Shown here: positions 1 to 6,343 of the stretch, in pieces
Numbering within the stretch: position 1 is the stretch's first letter
Layout of the letters: each line of letters opens with the position of its first letter
Assembly: GCA_020050375.1 (NCBI GenBank)
Contig: JAGVKR010000535.1
Coordinates: 1-7,947, forward strand
Direction: 5' to 3'
Origin: Planctomycetales bacterium
GTDB taxonomy: Bacteria; Planctomycetota; Planctomycetia; Planctomycetales; Planctomycetaceae
DNA: 7,947 nucleotides
Notes under the pieces: generated by a model
Told to the model about the DNA's origin: nothing
Databases searched by the model: none
Seen by the model: the letters and a program-made list of their open reading frames with translations, nothing else
Program-made: the position numbers and the translations under genes

Positions 1-651
1 CAGGCCTGTGACGACAATTTCGTTCGTTCGCACGTCGAGTACGCAGCCGCCGTCCCGCCGGCGGTCGCGCCAACCATCGGCCACGTCACTCTGACTGACA
101 GAGGTCACATACGCCGGCCGGCCGTTCTCGAGCGCGAGCCCATTCAAATGACAACGGTCTTCGGCAGCCAGCTTCGACAGGAACGGAGGCCGCCACAACG
201 GGACGAAGCTGTGCCGGGCGCTGATCGTCGCCAGACAACTGAAGAGCGTGTTGACGAACACGACTTTCCCGTCAGCGTCGACCGCCAAGTCGTGGATGTC
301 GAGATCGCCGGTGACATAGCCGACCCGCGGTACGTAGACGCGGTCGAACCCGTTCGCGACCTGCCCGGGCGGGAGCGCGTTCTCGAACCGCCAAAGCTGA
401 TAGAGTGACGACATCCACAGTGTCTGCCCGTCCCCCCACAATCCCAGGCAACGGTTGAACGTGCGCTCGAAAAGCGACAGCCGCCCGTCGGGCTGCAAGC
501 CCACGAGAAACAATTTGCCCGTCTGATAAGTGGTAAATGCGAGACTGACGCGCTGCTCCGCCAACCAGCCGGTGAACTGGCGGGACGCCAGCACTTCCAG
601 GAGCGGCGTATCCGACGATGTGGATATCGAGGGCGAGTCGGTCGTGCTCAT
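1..651 (-). CDS. TIGR03032/DUF4915 family protein, C-terminus missing at window edge
   Basis: The gene reads from ATG at 651 to base 1, 217 codons with no stop, so its end lies outside the window. I recognise TIGR03032 (overlapping DUF4915), a family of unknown function common in planctomycetes and cyanobacteria, from several family-like blocks: FTGWLAEQ (residues 26-33), FTTYQTGKLFLVG (39-51), NRCLGLW (66-72), HDLAVDADGKVVFVNT (120-135), PPFLSKLAAEDRCHLNGLA (155-173), YVTSVSQSD (181-189), and GGWRD/GGC-like residues near 192-203. The repeated short beta-strand and turn pattern suggests a propeller-like fold, which is inference. There is no signal peptide or membrane segment, so it is probably cytoplasmic. 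Residues 1-17 are Ser/Thr-rich and probably disordered. No good Shine-Dalgarno lies before the ATG. It follows the kinase gene on the same strand after 185 bp, so co-transcription is possible but unproven. Family assignment is fairly sure; function is unknown. Confidence 0.88.
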   Translation of the reverse strand, partial: MSTTDSPSISTSSDTPLLEVLASRQFTGWLAEQRVSLAFTTYQTGKLFLVGLQPDGRLSLFERTFNRCLGLWGDGQTLWMSSLYQLWRFENALPPGQVANGFDRVYVPRVGYVTGDLDIHDLAVDADGKVVFVNTLFSCLATISARHSFVPLWRPPFLSKLAAEDRCHLNGLALENGRPAYVTSVSQSDVADGWRDRRRDGGCVLDVRTNEIVVTGL

Positions 652-673
652 GAAAAAATCAGGCTGACGGATA

Positions 674-696
674 CAAAAAGAACGCCGGCGCTTTCT
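674..696 (-). terminator. possible weak intrinsic terminator after the kinase gene
   Basis: Read on the minus strand, AGAA and TTCT flank a short G+C core around CGCCGGCG and are followed by a run of five T. The stem is short and interrupted by a bulge, so its folding energy is probably modest. Its position, 140 bp after the kinase stop and 23 bp before the next start codon, would suit a terminator separating the two genes. The same bases could equally be a 5' leader hairpin of the TIGR03032 gene. Confidence 0.3.
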
Positions 697-836
697 TAGA
701 CACGTTTTCGCGATTCACCGGACCGGAGCCCGATCGCTCCCGAACTGTGGCGAGATCTACGCAAGTACCAATGCGAGATCGGCCGGCCGATTCAATCAGC
801 AATTCCGGGAGTTTGGGCAATTTCGTCTGAAGTCTC

Positions 837-3803
837 TCACTTCGGCGGCCGAGGCGGCGCAGCATCCACTTCTGACGACAGGCCCAGGCGACGGTCAAAT
901 TCTTTGCGGAACAGGCGGTATTCCGCTGTGTACCAATAGCGATTGGGGCCCTGTTCCACCGACTTCATCGCCCGTCGATACAGCAGCAGCGCCTGGTCAT
1001 TCTGTCCGAGATTCAGGCGAATGACGGCCTCGGGCATGTCGAAAAAGGGGTGAGCAGATGGAACCGCCTTACGGCAGATTTCCATTGTTGCCAGGGCCTC
1101 GTCGTGCCGTCCCGCCCGAGTCTGTGCTAAGGCCAATGACGCGCGATCGGATTCATCTCCACCGAGCTCCATGGTTCGTTGGGCTTCGGCAATCGCCAAT
1201 TCGGGTTCCATCAACGTAACGTCCGGGCAATTGTTCAGCATGCCCACGAAATGCACGTGATACCGGAGTTCTTCGGGTTTGAGTTCAGTCGCGGTCTTGA
1301 TCGTCGCGAGTGCGCGTCGGAGAAATTCACGCGACCGAAGCTTGTCGCCAGCCTGCCAGTGGAACATACCGTGCATCCAGTCATCCCACGCGGCGCCTAC
1401 CTTGTAAAGGAGATCCTCCGGGAAGCGGTCCGCCATTTCCCAGGCCTTCCCTTCACAGCGGAGCAGGAGTTGCCGAAGATCTTCGGTTCGATTTTCGGCA
1501 TAAAGGACTTTGCTCAGATTGCTGGCCGCGACCAGGAACTCGCCTTGGTGCCGGGGTATGTCGGGATGGGCCGCAATCTGTCCTTCCCAATAGGCCATCG
1601 ACCGGGTCAGCTCCGCTTCGTAGAGCTGAAGAGTTTCGGGATCGTGCGGAAGCATGTTGTAATTCCGGCGGATAGGGGCTCCCTTCTCGTCCGTCTGATC
1701 CGGGCTGATATTCGCCAATCCGTCCGCTCGGGCCTCGGCTTTGAGGTATTCCGCGATCGGAAAGTCGGGAAATCGCCGCCCGATCTCTTCGAGAAGCTCG
1801 GCGATTCTTTTCGTGTGCTGCCCCGATCTCGCGAACCTATAGCGTGAGCGCCAGTGTCCGGCGAGCCCCGCGTGTGACTCGGCAACCGAATACAGATAGT
1901 GGGGGCGATCAGGCCAGTCCCGCGCGAGATCTGTCCACATTGCGGTCGATTTTTCGAATTCTTCGACCCCTTCATCGTATTCATGGAGGCTAATCAGCGC
2001 CGCCGCAAGGCCGTGATGGCAACGGGCCAATTCCTCACGGGCCTCGGTCGCGTTGGGTTGTTCATTCACGAGTAGCTGCAGCACCGGGGCCGCCCCGCGA
2101 TAACTGTGGGCAGCTTCCTTATATTGGCCGAGAAGGTTCTGAATCTGACCGACACGCCCGGCAGCGAGAGCCGATTCGTAGCGGATCCCGGGATCGTCGG
2201 CCTGGACATCGAGAAACCGCTGATAAAACGACAGTGCGTCATTCAGCAGCGTCCGGCGGATCGAATCCATTTGCGGCTTGTCGCGAAGGGCCTCTGCGGC
2301 CTGCGTCAACAGGCGGTCGACCGCTTCGCGCGCCATCTGGAAGTTCTGATCGGCTCGTGCCGTTTGCTGCTCGGCTTCCTGTTGTTTGCGCTCGGCGAGG
2401 GTGCGCTGTCTTGTCTCTTCGGCTTCCGCGTTCTGCGCGGCAGTCAATGCCACGTCCTGCGCGACCAGCGCCTGGCTCTTGGCATCGCGCTCCCGCGAGA
2501 GAAGCTCGCGGCTGACTTCCAGCCCAACCAATCCGGCGATCAGTGCGAGCGCGGCGCCGCAGGTGGCAAGGCACGATGCGCGGTGCTTTCGGAAGAATTT
2601 CTGAAACCGGTAACCCGCCGAGGGAGGGCAAGCCAGCACCGGTTCGTCGGCCAGGTAGCGCTCGACGTCCTGGGCCAGCGCGATGGCCGTGTCGTAACGC
2701 CGATTGCGGTCCTTCTCGAGGGCCTTCATGACGATCCAGTCGAGCTCTCCTCGCAACACGCCGCTCAGCTTCTTTGGTTCGAGACTCCGATTCGCGGCGA
2801 TGGACGGCAGCGCTTCGGAAGTGCTCAGGCGGGTACTCGGCCGCGGCGGCTCTTCCATCCGGATCGCCTCCAACAGGTCGAGCAGCGCCGCGTCTTTCAG
2901 GCGCTGGCGGTCCAGCGGCGGGGACCCGGTCAGCAGTTCATAGAGCAACACGCCGAGGCTATAGATATCGCTGCGGGTATCGATGTCGAGTTGGTTCCGT
3001 TCCGCCTGCTCAGGGCTCATGTACTCGAGTGTTCCCAGAATGGCCCCGAACTCGGTGAACATCGTCCGCTCGGTCAATTTCATTTCGGTCGCCTTGGCGA
3101 CGCCAAAGTCGATCACCTTGGGAACCGGTCGACCGTCGTACAGCGCAACGAGCACGTTGGATGGTTTCAGGTCCCGATGAATGATCCCCTTTGTGTGAGC
3201 GTGCTGGACCGCCTGGCACACGGGCAGGAACAGTTTCAGACGCTCACGCGGGCTCAGACGCCGGTCGTCGCAGAACCGGGTGATCGGGTCTCCGTTGACC
3301 AGCTCCATGACAAAGTAGGGGGCTCCGGTCGCAGTGGCTCCCGCATCCAGGACTTTGGCAATATGCGGATGGTCCATCAGGGCCAGTGTCTGGCGTTCGG
3401 CCTCGAAGCGGACGATCACCTGCCGACTGTCGAGCCCCGCCTTAATGACCTTAAGCGCCACCTTTCGCTTCACGGGGTCAGTCTGCTCGGCCATGTAAAC
3501 CGTCCCCATCCCCCCTTCGCCGATGATCTGCAGGAGGTGATAATGCCCGATCCGCTTTCCATCGGCCGCGCTGGCCTTGTCGACAAGGGCAGACGTCTCA
3601 AAATTCCCCCGGGCCGCACTCCCGTCGGTCGCTTCCAACGCTGTATTCAGGAATGAATCCGGATGCTCATGAGCCCGGAGCAACCCTTCGATCCGTGCAC
3701 GCAAAGACGGATTTCCCGCGCAAGCCGACTCCACGAAAGCGGCCCGTTCCTCGGGCGAATCGTGGGCGATGGCGGCGGCGAATAGGGATTCTTCGTTTTG
3801 CAT
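837..3803 (-). CDS. transmembrane serine/threonine protein kinase with C-terminal TPR-type region
   Basis: This 988-residue protein phosphorylates Ser/Thr on partner proteins. Residues 1-55 carry the family N-terminal segment (DSPEERAAFVESACAG, then LRARIEGLLRAHE). The kinase domain spans about 85-383 and keeps all key residues: P-loop GEGGMG (95-100), VALK lysine 118, HRDLKPSN (209-216), DFG (232-234), GTLEYMSPEQ (257-266) and Asp279 in SDIYSLG. The HRD arginine marks an RD kinase, usually switched on by activation-loop phosphorylation; Thr and Ser lie in the loop at about 244-258. One membrane helix (about 409-429) is followed by a charged coiled coil (about 434-506). TPR-like helical repeats are clearest at about 520-640 and 883-973. 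The kinase is therefore cytoplasmic and the sensor/scaffold part probably periplasmic. I chose the ATG at 3803 because it gives the usual family N-terminus; the frame stays open to an ATG at 3950, but that extension overlaps the sigma gene and looks non-coding. It lies 106 bp downstream of the sigma gene. Confidence 0.95.
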   Translation of the reverse strand: MQNEESLFAAAIAHDSPEERAAFVESACAGNPSLRARIEGLLRAHEHPDSFLNTALEATDGSAARGNFETSALVDKASAADGKRIGHYHLLQIIGEGGMGTVYMAEQTDPVKRKVALKVIKAGLDSRQVIVRFEAERQTLALMDHPHIAKVLDAGATATGAPYFVMELVNGDPITRFCDDRRLSPRERLKLFLPVCQAVQHAHTKGIIHRDLKPSNVLVALYDGRPVPKVIDFGVAKATEMKLTERTMFTEFGAILGTLEYMSPEQAERNQLDIDTRSDIYSLGVLLYELLTGSPPLDRQRLKDAALLDLLEAIRMEEPPRPSTRLSTSEALPSIAANRSLEPKKLSGVLRGELDWIVMKALEKDRNRRYDTAIALAQDVERYLADEPVLACPPSAGYRFQKFFRKHRASCLATCGAALALIAGLVGLEVSRELLSRERDAKSQALVAQDVALTAAQNAEAEETRQRTLAERKQQEAEQQTARADQNFQMAREAVDRLLTQAAEALRDKPQMDSIRRTLLNDALSFYQRFLDVQADDPGIRYESALAAGRVGQIQNLLGQYKEAAHSYRGAAPVLQLLVNEQPNATEAREELARCHHGLAAALISLHEYDEGVEEFEKSTAMWTDLARDWPDRPHYLYSVAESHAGLAGHWRSRYRFARSGQHTKRIAELLEEIGRRFPDFPIAEYLKAEARADGLANISPDQTDEKGAPIRRNYNMLPHDPETLQLYEAELTRSMAYWEGQIAAHPDIPRHQGEFLVAASNLSKVLYAENRTEDLRQLLLRCEGKAWEMADRFPEDLLYKVGAAWDDWMHGMFHWQAGDKLRSREFLRRALATIKTATELKPEELRYHVHFVGMLNNCPDVTLMEPELAIAEAQRTMELGGDESDRASLALAQTRAGRHDEALATMEICRKAVPSAHPFFDMPEAVIRLNLGQNDQALLLYRRAMKSVEQGPNRYWYTAEYRLFRKEFDRRLGLSSEVDAAPPRPPK

Positions 3804-3909
3804 GGCAAGCTTTTTGAAGGGGAATGGGCATGCGACAATGCGCGAAATGCGGGCGACTTCTATCAGCGTACCTGGAAAAAAACAGGAAATGGCCACAACC
3901 GGACCATGA

Positions 3910-4470
3910 TCATTCTCGATTGACCGACATCTCGTGCTGAAGCCAGGCACGGGCGTAGGCCCAATAGCGGTCGGCGGTCGCGGTGGAAAGTCCCAGCATT
4001 TCCGCCGCTTCGCGCGTCGTCAGGCCGGCAAAATAGCGGAGCCGCACAAGATTGGCCTTGGTGGCGTCCTGTTCGGCAAGGCGCGTCAGTGCGTCATCAA
4101 GGGCAACGAGCTTGTCGTCGGTCGAATCGGAAAGTTCGGCCACGTCGATCTCGACCCGATGCCGACCGCCACCCCGTTTCGCCGTCCGCTTGCGGCGCGC
4201 ATTCTCGACCATGATCCGCCGCATCGCCTCCGCGGCAGCGACGAAGAAATGGCCGCGACTGTCCCAGCGCCGTGATGCGTCATCCCCCAAAAGGCGAAGG
4301 TAGGCCTCATGCACAAGAGCCGTTGGCTGCAGGGTTTGCCCAGGCTTTTCATGGGCCAGGTGTGCGGCAGCCAACTTGCGGAGCTCGTCATAAACAAGCG
4401 GCAGAAGGTCGCATGCGGCGGCAGGATTTCCCTCCTCGATCGCCGACAGTATTTGGGTAACTTCGCTCAA
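3910..4470 (-). CDS. ECF-type RNA polymerase sigma factor (TIGR02999 / Sigma70_ECF family)
   Basis: This 186-residue protein directs RNA polymerase to a set of promoters. Region 2 covers about 15-95 (LLPLVYDELRKLAAAHLAHE, then TALVHEAYLRLL and HFFVAAAEAMRRIMVENARR). A basic linker RKRTAKRGGGR lies near 93-103. Region 4, with a helix-turn-helix (LTTREAAEMLGLSTATADRYW), covers about 128-180. The region 2.2 stretch, where most ECF factors have an acidic DAED-type motif contacting the beta-prime clamp, here reads LQPTALVHE with Thr50. Loss of the acidic residues with a Thr in this segment is known for ECF43-type factors controlled by Ser/Thr kinases, such as EcfP with PknT. No in-frame ATG exists between the upstream stop and this region. 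TTG at 4470 gives the usual family start (MSEVTQILSAIE) and sits 8 nt after GGAG; TTG at 4476 is the alternative. The kinase gene follows, and no anti-sigma gene is visible. Confidence 0.95.
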   Translation of the reverse strand: MSEVTQILSAIEEGNPAAACDLLPLVYDELRKLAAAHLAHEKPGQTLQPTALVHEAYLRLLGDDASRRWDSRGHFFVAAAEAMRRIMVENARRKRTAKRGGGRHRVEIDVAELSDSTDDKLVALDDALTRLAEQDATKANLVRLRYFAGLTTREAAEMLGLSTATADRYWAYARAWLQHEMSVNRE

Positions 4471-4595
4471 AGACAAAGCTCCGGTGAATCGCTCGAAGAT
4501 GAAGCATACTCATAGTCGGAAGCGTGAGTCCATCGCCCTTAGCAACTTTGTGGAAAGCGCTGCACCAACTCAGGGCGCACTCTGGGCTCGTGGAT

Positions 4596-4643
4596 TGAGC
4601 GCGCTCATCACTTGGCGCCGTATCATTGCCGTTGAGCCAAGTG
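4596..4643. repeat. two adjacent dyad symmetries upstream of the sigma gene
   Basis: A perfect 12-bp palindrome, TGAGCGCGCTCA, occupies 4596-4607. Two bases later an 8-bp inverted repeat begins: CACTTGGC (4609-4616) and GCCAAGTG (4636-4643) around a 19-nt spacer. They lie 126-173 bp before the sigma start, where operators or a leader hairpin could be expected. No T-tract follows on either strand, so a terminator is unlikely. I could not identify a convincing -35/-10 pair for the sigma gene. A regulatory role is inference from position only. Confidence 0.4.
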
Positions 4644-4729
4644 GCCCGCGGAGCCGCACGAAGGATCTATGAATTCGTGGACGTCCCTGCGTGTCGTGAG
4701 TAGTTGACTAACCGTCAAACGGTCACGCG

Positions 4730-5074
4730 TCACTCAATTTCCGAAACGTGTCGGTCGATGATCCCAAGCCTGACTGCGAGCTCGACATCGGAAAGTTGTT
4801 CGAGGGCCGCCAAAATCCTGGCAGTCAGTTTTGTGCATTGATCAGCTTAAGTGTTTGCGGCAGCGCTTCTGTCCGGAAATGGGCCGTTGGCGGCTTGTTC
4901 GCTTCCTGTTGCGACACTCTCACAGTCGTACGACACCGTAACCCCTGGGAATCCTCGGGGTTGTTCATTGGATTCCGTCTCGCACACGATGCATGCGACG
5001 TTGATCGCCTCGATAGTCATTCGGCAGGCTGCCGGGTACGATTCCCTGTCTGCTCCGAAACGTCTCGGCGACAT
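4730..5074 (-). pseudogene. possible decayed coding frame of unknown origin
   Basis: On the minus strand one frame runs from ATG at 5074 (or the internal ATG at 5020, MTIEAINVACIV) for 75 codons to TAA at 4849-4847. The same frame continues without a shift for 37 more codons to TGA at 4732-4730. The second part is rich in Ala, Leu, Arg and Glu (TARILAALEQLSDVELAVRL) and reads like a real helical segment with a helix-turn-helix flavour, although it has no start codon of its own. This suggests a short gene or gene tail broken by one nonsense change. I do not recognise the family; an eroded C-terminal tail of a larger gene is one possibility. Chance open frame in G+C-rich DNA is the main alternative, because the opposite strand is also open here. 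Confidence 0.3.
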
Positions 5075-5104
5075 CGAAACCGATCACGGAAGGCACGAAT
5101 CACG

Positions 5105-5407
5105 ATGGCGCTCTCTGAAGTCTGGAACAAGGCGGCCCCTCCCTCGGGTTACGATGGGGCTTGTTTTGCTCGGGGCAACTATCTCACCGCATCAGCCCGG
5201 GATGGAAAATACCGACTCACGTGGAGCATTCTGCGGCGAGAAAACGACGGCCCCTTCGAGCCACTCCCCGATTGTCATCCCTTCACGCAAGCCTTCGCAC
5301 TTCGCCAGGCCGAGCAACGGGACGTCGAACAGGCGCTCCGCTGGGCGGAAAAGCAAATCGCCTTGTTTCGAGCGCGAAAGGAAGTGACGGAAAGCAGCAT
5401 CGAATAG
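5105..5407 (+). CDS. conserved-looking hypothetical protein, 100 residues
   Basis: I do not recognise this protein. The N-terminal half (about 1-60) is rich in Gly, Tyr, Trp and other aromatics (SGYDGACFARGNYLTAS, then YRLTWSILRR) and looks like a small beta-rich domain. The C-terminal part (about 66-95, FALRQAEQRDVEQALRWAEK) is a charged amphipathic helix, possibly a coiled coil. No signal peptide or membrane segment is visible, so it is probably cytoplasmic. The ATG at 5105 has a purine-rich GGAAGG 11 nt upstream. The frame is open further upstream to 4748, but that stretch has many Cys, Arg and Ser residues in a pattern typical of non-coding translation, so I excluded it. A long hairpin follows 15 bp after the stop. 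Confidence 0.72.
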   Translation: MALSEVWNKAAPPSGYDGACFARGNYLTASARDGKYRLTWSILRRENDGPFEPLPDCHPFTQAFALRQAEQRDVEQALRWAEKQIALFRARKEVTESSIE

Positions 5408-5422
5408 GTTTCACGCTTCGGC

Positions 5423-5462
5423 TCGCGCCGGGTTACATCGCGGTGCCGGGCATTCGGCGCGA
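5423..5462 (+). repeat. inverted repeat with 8-bp G+C stem after the hypothetical gene
   Basis: TCGCGCCG (5423-5430) pairs perfectly with CGGCGCGA (5455-5462) around a 24-nt loop that is itself G+C-rich. It begins 15 bp after the stop of the upstream gene. No T-run follows, so it is not a standard intrinsic terminator, but it could block 3' exonuclease decay or act in a factor-dependent end. Confidence 0.4.
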
Positions 5463-5491
5463 TTGACGCTCGGCCGTCGGTCCGTTAACGT
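5463..5491 (+). promoter_or_regulatory. weak candidate sigma-70 promoter before the PEP-CTERM gene
   Basis: TTGACG (5463-5468) matches the -35 consensus in five of six bases, and TAACGT (5486-5491) follows after a 17-bp spacer. The -10 match is poor. If used, transcription would start near 5498 at a hairpin and give a leader of about 100 nt before the ATG at 5598. Confidence 0.25.
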
Positions 5492-5497
5492 CCCGGT

Positions 5498-5529
5498 TGA
5501 CGCGTGAACCCGGGAAGCGTTCATCGTCA
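5498..5529 (+). repeat. imperfect hairpin in the spacer before the PEP-CTERM gene
   Basis: TGACG (5498-5502) pairs with CGTCA (5525-5529), and TGAAC (5505-5509) with GTTCA (5519-5523), giving a ten-pair stem interrupted by a small internal loop and capped by nine bases. It lies about 70 bp before the start codon and would be near the 5' end of a transcript from the weak promoter at 5463-5491. It could be a leader structure or an operator; no family is recognised. Confidence 0.35.
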
Positions 5530-5597
5530 TCGGCAACGATCAAGGCTGTTGTCTGGAAATGGCGGCCTCCTGGAACTCATCGGACGGGGAAATGCTC

Positions 5598-6206
5598 ATG
5601 TTCGCCAAACGGATTGCTTGGACTGTCGTCGTTGTGGGGTTCGCTTTCCATTGGAGCAGTCTTTCCGGCTTTGCCGGGACGATTGTGAGCATCGATCCAC
5701 TCAGTCAGGCGGTCCAGGTAGGCCAGAGTTTTTCCGTCGACATCCTCGTCACCGATGTCCCGGTTGACGCAGGTCTCATGGCTTGGTCGTTTGATCTTGA
5801 ATTTGACCCCTCCATCCTTTCCGCCCTCAGTGTAACGCAGGGGCCATTTCTTCTCAGTGTCTCCGGCAACACCACGGACTTTTTCGCCGGGAACATCTTC
5901 AACGCGACTGGGGATATCATATTCGTCAACGAAGCCGTACAGAGTGGCGGGGCGGCCGTCTCTGGGAGTGGCGTCCTGGCGACGATCAACTTTCAGGCCC
6001 TCGCAGCGGGAACAAGTCCGATCAACTTACGCAATGTCATCCTGGAAGGCGAAGAGGGCGGACTTGATGACGTGAGCGCTGTTGATGGGTCGGTCGACGT
6101 CAACGGGGTCCCCGAACCCTCAACGCTCGTCATCTGGTCGTTGGTGGCAGGGATCTTCGGCATCGGCGGACTTGGCAAGCGCCTGAAGCGGTCCACGGCG
6201 GCCTGA
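5598..6206 (+). CDS. PEP-CTERM protein with cohesin-like domain
   Basis: This 202-residue protein is predicted to be exported and then processed by an exosortase. Residues 1-26 form a signal peptide (basic MFAKR, hydrophobic core, Ala-Gly near the cleavage site). Residues about 27-170 form a beta-rich domain resembling cohesin: VQVGQSFSVDILVTDV, then the hallmark AWSFDLEFDPSILS (about 62-75), and a later LATINFQALAAG strand. The C-terminus carries the PEP-CTERM sorting signal: VPEPS (171-175), a hydrophobic helix (about 177-192) and a basic tail KRLKR (194-198). Such proteins are usually linked to the cell surface or extracellular matrix in bacteria with exosortase. ATG 5598 is preferred because GGGGA sits 7 nt upstream and it begins directly at the signal peptide; ATGs at 5592 and 5559 would add a non-signal extension. 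No dockerin partner or exosortase gene lies in the window. It ends 31 bp before a strong terminator. Confidence 0.93.
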   Translation: MFAKRIAWTVVVVGFAFHWSSLSGFAGTIVSIDPLSQAVQVGQSFSVDILVTDVPVDAGLMAWSFDLEFDPSILSALSVTQGPFLLSVSGNTTDFFAGNIFNATGDIIFVNEAVQSGGAAVSGSGVLATINFQALAAGTSPINLRNVILEGEEGGLDDVSAVDGSVDVNGVPEPSTLVIWSLVAGIFGIGGLGKRLKRSTAA

Positions 6207-6237
6207 TTCAATCCTCGGTTCGGTTTGCGTGATCTCA

Positions 6238-6266
6238 CCCCGTCGGCTTCGGCCTGCGGGGTTTTT
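6238..6266 (+). terminator. intrinsic terminator after the PEP-CTERM gene
   Basis: CCCCG (6238-6242) pairs with CGGGG (6257-6261), and GGC (6245-6247) pairs with GCC (6252-6254) around a stable TTCG tetraloop. One G-T pair and one mismatch lie between the two stems. Five T (6262-6266) follow immediately. This is a textbook rho-independent terminator and separates the PEP-CTERM gene from the next one. Confidence 0.85.
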
Positions 6267-6331
6267 CGTTGGATCGAGGTCGGCCGAAGCCGTGTTGTCA
6301 TCGTGGCTGGTTTCGGGCGATCGGGATTAGG

Positions 6332-6337
6332 TACACT
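6332..6337 (+). promoter_or_regulatory. candidate -10 element of a leaderless transcript
   Basis: TACACT ends 6 nt before the ATG at 6344, so a transcript starting the usual six to eight bases after a -10 would begin at or next to the start codon. No good Shine-Dalgarno precedes that ATG (only TTAGG at some distance) and I see no convincing -35. The same arrangement occurs before the gene starting at 7912. Confidence 0.35.
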
Positions 6338-6343
6338 CCCGGC

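Noticed and set aside
659..898. A 79-codon minus-strand frame overlapping the kinase end
   Set aside because: It starts inside the kinase gene in another frame, has no ribosome site, and no recognisable features.
2106..3656. A 516-codon open frame on the plus strand
   Set aside because: It lies wholly antisense to the kinase gene, whose motifs are all intact; it is a by-product of G+C-rich codon use and resembles no family.
3804..3950. A 49-residue N-terminal extension of the kinase starting at ATG 3950
   Set aside because: It overlaps the end of the sigma gene, has a non-family composition, and the ATG at 3803 gives the N-terminus usual for these kinases.
4477..4729. Search for a tRNA, small RNA or promoter upstream of the sigma gene
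   Set aside because: No cloverleaf, no T-tract hairpin and no good -35/-10 pair could be found apart from the two dyads reported.
4748..5104. Upstream extension of the 100-residue hypothetical protein
   Set aside because: The frame is open, but its residues look random (many Cys, Arg, Ser) and the opposite strand looks more coding-like; ATG 5105 has a purine-rich ribosome site.
5490..5771. GTCCCGGTTGACGC present at 5490-5503 and again at 5758-5771
   Set aside because: One copy is in a spacer and the other inside a coding domain with no flanking similarity; most likely coincidence.
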